Assembly: GCA_032718475.1 (NCBI GenBank)
Contig: JAUCBJ010003818.1
Coordinates: 1 to 37,151, forward strand
Source: Nemertoderma westbladi
Taxonomy: Eukaryota; Xenacoelomorpha; Nemertodermatida; Nemertodermatidae
Reading direction: 5' to 3'
Length of the DNA stretch: 37,151 nucleotides
Positions 32,679-37,151 of the stretch are shown piece after piece. The position numbers and the translations under genes were made by a program. How positions within the stretch are numbered: position 1 is the first letter of the stretch; the number at the start of each line of letters is the position of its first letter. The notes under the pieces are model-generated. The model was not told where the DNA came from. It worked only from the letters and a program-made list of their open reading frames with translations, and did not search any database.

Positions 32679-35410
32679 AACGTGCTTGATAATAAATAAA
32701 TATAATTCGTAATTATTGGTTACTCAAGCTTATACTTCAATATGCTAATAGATAACGTTACCACAAAATAATCAGACAAAAGATTATTATTAAAAGCTTC
32801 TATAAGGTGGGTAGGGGAACAAACTTACATCCATGTTGTTTTATTACTAAAGTTGTCCCTAACAAAATAACAGGTACTGGGTAGCTTGTCGTCAAATATG
32901 GAATACTCAATTAAATACAAATAAATTATATACAATGTGTAATTAATTAATAATGGCAATTGAACTAAATTTGTAGAATTACTATACAATTAAATTGTGC
33001 AAAGTAAATTATAATAAAAATATGAGGTTAAATATTAAATAAGACTGTATGAATTAAACTCAAATCTAAGGAATTTATAGCCTTACTCTGGTCAGCTGTA
33101 TAGCACAAAATCATAAAAAATTATTAATAATAAATTTCATTTTTTTCTGAACAAAAGCATTTTAAATCAACCATTACTCCATACCACGTCGTTCTAGAAC
33201 GACTTGGTAACTATGTGTACTATTCTTTACTATTAGGTATCGACCCGGCCTCAACCCTCGGTAAATTATTGGCACTTTTCGGCGGATAAAATTTACCTAA
33301 CAGCACAGGTGATAATATTATTTATTATTTAAGAACTAAAAAATACTCATTTTCACTAATTCACAAAAAAATTTCATCCCCTTATTTAGGATTCTGGATT
33401 TTATCTAAATTAATTGATGATTTGCACACATTTATAGAATAGCTAACTAATTAAAAATTTATGCAATTATATATTTGTGCACAATGATATCGAGAATCAA
33501 TCCTATTACCAGAATTTTAACAAATGCTTCTGTTCGAAAATTATTTAAAAAAAATCGATTTTTTGCCAGATTTTTGACAGATTTCGCCATTTTTGGCCAA
33601 AAATTTACACATTTTGTTAAATATTTCAGCTATAACAAAGAAATTAAAAAAAGTGGTAATAAAAATAGGGGGTGTTAAGCACCACCCAGTCATCATTCAT
33701 GCAAAATTTCATACGAATTCGTTCATTTTGGTAAAACCTTTGTTTGCATTTTGAAATTTAAAATTTGCATTCTTCAGAAAACGCATACGCATATAGTTTA
33801 GGCTTTAGTAGAGTAATTCTGTCCAATGAAATGTTAGAATGCACATAACTCCGCTAAAATTCTGTTGCACAAAATTCATCAGGAAAACCACAACAAAAAA
33901 GTTTCAGCTACATGGTATGATGTCCTTATATTTTGACAGACAGATCGTCGGACGGACAGACAGACTGACAGACAGACATAGAGACATAATAGTTTTCGTT
34001 AAAAGTGAAAACTGACGTTTGGAATGAAAATCCGCGTCCAGGATACATTCTTTTAGCTGGAAAGAATGCTTTTGTTATATTGTGACGGACAAACCGTCAG
34101 AAACACAATCCCAGACAGACAGTTTTCACAGACATTTACACAGAAGTAAGGTTAACATATATCACTCATAACTTTTGAACTACATTAGCTATTAACAAAC
34201 GGTTTGAAATTTTGAAATCACCATAAAATTCTGCACCGGGGGGGGGGGGGGGGGGGGGGGGGGTGGATTGGAATTGAAAAATCTATCTTTTTTCGGAATT
34301 AGTGACCCCCCCCCCCCCCCACTTAATACAAAATTTAATTAAGTTTAATTTAAAATGTTAACATTTTCGTATCATAAAAGTTGTGAAATTCGGGGCATTT
34401 GAAAAGTGGTGGAATTCTATGAACATAATCTTCTGGTAATTTCTGAATGGGGCACAGTCTTACAAGACCATAGGCCTGGCCTAGCTTTTAATTAACACTA
34501 TTCACAATAAGATACGTGATTCATCATGGCGTGATTATATATTGAGTCGGGCGAAAATCCTGTCTGTTTGGTGATAAAGTACCACCTCAAGAATTGGATT
34601 CTTAGGAATTGTATGCCAAGACTCCCTGCTCTCCACAATAATTAAATCACAAAAATTCAATAAATCAGTTAAACCTAGAAATGTTTTGTATCGGTACAGA
34701 ACTGTTGCTTTTAATGGTTTGATTTCAACGAAAAACGGGTAAGTAGAAAACATGCTGTTTCCCTGCTAGCTAATTCTCTTTACATAGTTGAAATACTTGA
34801 AACAAAGTAAAACGGAATAAAACATTGGATGTGTTTATATAAATACTTGTAAACTAATTAATATATTAAGTGGATATCGGGCCACTACAGTCTGAAGATA
34901 CAGATAAAAAGGCGCAAGTCGGGAATTAATTCGATGAAATGCTGTCACATGCTAATAAGCTCCGATGCACTAATGAAATGTTGGAGATGTGATGAAAATT
35001 GGTTGAAAATATTATAAGAAGAAGATTGCTAGGTAAATCAGATCAAAATCAACCAACCAAAAACAGTCAAGGAGATTTGGTCAGGGTCAGATAAAATAGA
35101 TCAGTTATAGTTGGGGGACTATCGAAATAAAAATTTTGAAATAAAATAATAACATTATTTACAATTCCTACAATATTACTGCAGAACCGGATTTATAAAC
35201 CGGTGTACCTTGTATTAAAGAATGTAATTGCAAAAAAACAATAAGAAATAATTCGCGACAAACAGCCCAACTACAAATCTACAACTTTCATATATATTCT
35301 GAAACAAGGAGCAAAGTACAACTAATAATAGAAAAAAATGCTGAGTAATTTACGGGGTGTGATAACGTAACTTAGAATGTTAGCCTAATAAGTTTATGAG
35401 AAATAATGGA
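32679..35410. other. No gene recognised
   Basis: AT-rich. Around 33830-33980, ACATAACTCCGCTAAAATTC and a run of GACAGACAGA-type sequence look like dispersed invertebrate repeat sequence. Homopolymers lie at 34238-34263 (26 G) and 34306-34320 (15 C). A minus-strand frame at 34535-34753 (72 codons) has no recognisable motif. No annexin N-terminal exon could be identified, although this is one place it could be. Confidence 0.45.
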
Positions 35411-35415
35411 TATAT

Positions 35416-35495
35416 TAATATTTGTCTGTATACAGATATTAATACAATAGTAATCACATATTATGTTGATAGATATAATAATATGTGATTAATAT
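35416..35495. repeat. Two adjacent AT-rich hairpins
   Basis: AATATTTGTCTGTATACAGA with TATT forms a short palindrome. Directly after it, TAATCACATATTAT pairs with ATAATATGTGATTA around about 20 bp. No terminator or other role can be assigned in a eukaryote. Confidence 0.6.
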
Positions 35496-35770
35496 TGTCT
35501 GGTGCAATTAACATTGATTCTTTGGCGCGATTAAGCAGTCTGGAGAGAATAATACGATTTTATACTAACTTCACAGGACTTGGTCCTATCCTAATAAAGC
35601 AATACGTATAGGTTTAATATTGAGTTGAAAATATAAAGGCCTGTTACACCCACAGGCGCGTGAGCTGTAAACTATACCCTTTGACAGGTAGTTTGGATCC
35701 AATAATAGTTAGTGTTGCGTGGGGTATTGTAGCGGTACACTACCTGGAGCGACTCCGTGTCCACTCAACA

Positions 35771-36797
35771 CTTCGAAATAGTCAACACTTCGAAATAGTC
35801 AACACTTCGAAATAGTCAACACTTCGAAATGGTCAACACTTCGAAATAGTCAACACTTCGAAATAGTCAACACTTCGAAAAAACTATGTCAACACTTCGA
35901 AATGGTCAACACTTCGAAATAGTCAACACTTCGAAATAGTCAACACTTCGAAATAGTCAACACTTCGAAATGGTCAACACTTCGAAATAGTCAACACTTC
36001 GAAATAGTCAACACTTCGAAAATAAACCGATGTCAACACTTCGAAATGGTCAACACTTCGAAATAGTCAACACTTCGAAATAGTCAACACTTCGAAATAG
36101 TCAACACTTCGAAATAGTCAACACTTCGAAATAGTCAACACTTCGAAAAAACCATGTCAACACTTCGAAAATGGTCAACACTTCGAAATAGTCAACACTT
36201 CGAAATAGTCAACACTTCGAAATAGTCAACACTTCGAAATGGTCAACACTTCGAAATAGTCAACACTTCGAAATAGTCAACACTTCGAAATAGTCAACAC
36301 TTCGAAATAGTCAACACTTCGAAATAGTCAACACTTCGAAATAGTCAACACTTCGAAATAGTCAACACTTCGAAATAGTCAACACTTCGAAATAGTCAAC
36401 ACTTCGAAATAGTCAACACTTCGAAATAGTCAACACTTCGAAATAGTCAACACTTCGAAAAAACCGATAGTCAACACTTCGAAATAGTCAACACTTCGAA
36501 ATAGTCAACACTTCGAAATAGTCAACACTTCGAAATAGTCAACACTTCGAAATAGTCAACACTTCGAAATAGTCAACACTTCGAAAATAACCATGTCAAC
36601 ACTTCGAAATAGTCAACACTTCGAAATGGTCAACACTTTGAAATAGTCAACACTTCGAAATAGTCAACACTTCGAAATAGTCAACACTTCGAAATAGTCA
36701 ACACTTCGAAATAGTCAACACTTCGAACAAATCAGTCAACACTTCGAAATAGTCAACACTTCGAAATAGTCAACACTTCGAAATAGTCAACATTTCG
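35771..36797 (+). repeat. 17-bp minisatellite, about 60 units, in blocks
   Basis: The unit is GTCAACACTTCGAAATA, with an ATG-for-ATA change in some. The run is broken six times by short odd linkers after TTCGAAA (AAACTAT, ATAAACCGAT, AAACCAT, AAACCGATA, ATAACCAT, CAAATCA). Blocks of about 100-300 bp result, several starting with an ATGGTC-type unit. The palindrome TTCGAA is in nearly every unit. Not a CRISPR array: there are no unique spacers and the context is eukaryotic. Confidence 0.96.
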
Positions 36798-37151
36798 GAA
36801 ACCTTATTAAACCGTAGCTTCTTGGTAATTCATCAATGTCGAATTAGGTAAAAAAAATTTAAAACTTAAACGAGTACGGAAGTTTAACTAGAATAATTAC
36901 AACTTTAAAAAGTTATTGAATATATCAATTACATTGGCTATATATACATATGTCGTGACCTACCAAAATAAAACAATAAATAAAATATATTTATAAAATA
37001 ATAACGTAAAATATAGCCACTCAAGATCTGCATACCTTTATTCAAAGTCTACATTAGCTATTCAATGTAAGCCGACCCCTACATGATAATGATGTTATAT
37101 ATCCAAAGCCTATAGACAATATCTGAATGCAATGTACAATGCACCGTGCAC
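36798..37151. other. No gene recognised
   Basis: AT-rich to the window end, with several AATAAA-like strings on the plus strand (about 36967-36985). No coding segment supported. Confidence 0.5.

Noticed and set aside
34238-34320. Long G and C homopolymers as functional G-quadruplex or regulatory sites
   Set aside because: Homopolymers of this length are also common sequencing or assembly weak points, and nothing nearby suggests a regulated gene.
34535-34753. 72-codon minus-strand ORF as a gene
   Set aside because: No motif, no splice-site support, and a length expected by chance in this composition.
35771-36797. CRISPR-like array
   Set aside because: Units abut directly with no unique spacers, and the context is a eukaryotic genome with introns.

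Overview
This is a stretch of an AT-rich, repeat-dense eukaryotic genome, almost certainly a metazoan invertebrate. Genes are split by introns with GT-AG boundaries, and tRNA-derived SINE-like units, many inverted-repeat (MITE-like) elements and very long minisatellites fill most of the space. A marine invertebrate, perhaps a mollusc, is my guess from the repeat style. The sequence does not settle it.

The only confidently recognised host gene is an annexin on the minus strand. Five coding exons (22191-22012, 20004-19800, 17598-17272, 12099-11918, 11292-11239) join in frame to 948 nt, or 315 codons plus a stop. They encode all four annexin repeats. The exon or exons for the N-terminal tail are not found and should lie upstream, above 22191. 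Every intron is loaded with repeats: a 24-bp array (intron 20005-22011), a hAT-type element with nested insertions (17599-19799), a 40-bp array (12100-17271), and an inverted pair of tRNA-SINE fragments (11293-11917).

The left 11 kb holds a probable small plus-strand gene of unknown function (about 2227-3167, two exons), preceded by an ORF with 42-bp in-frame repeats. The rest of it is several foldback or MITE-like elements, a nested inverted-repeat structure (7711-9108) and long unassigned AT-rich sequence.

From 22249 to 31942 lies what looks like one 9.7-kb composite element. Its ends are inverted copies beginning CACTGAAAAAAC and both are flanked by TA. Inside are a 183-bp tandem repeat, a decayed Merlin-like transposase, a 582-bp foldback element and a 63/65-bp array of about 69 units. 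That array is interrupted by a 1671-bp insertion with its own inverted ends and a TAAA duplication. The right flank (31943-37151) is mostly non-coding, with small inverted repeats, homopolymer tracts and a 17-bp minisatellite (35771-36797).

The most striking observation is that the 40-bp minisatellite is made of the annexin gene itself. Each unit is the last 31 bases of the repeat-3 exon plus the first 9 bases of the intron. About 117 tandem copies therefore carry an exon end and a 5' splice site, and the array runs seamlessly into the real exon.
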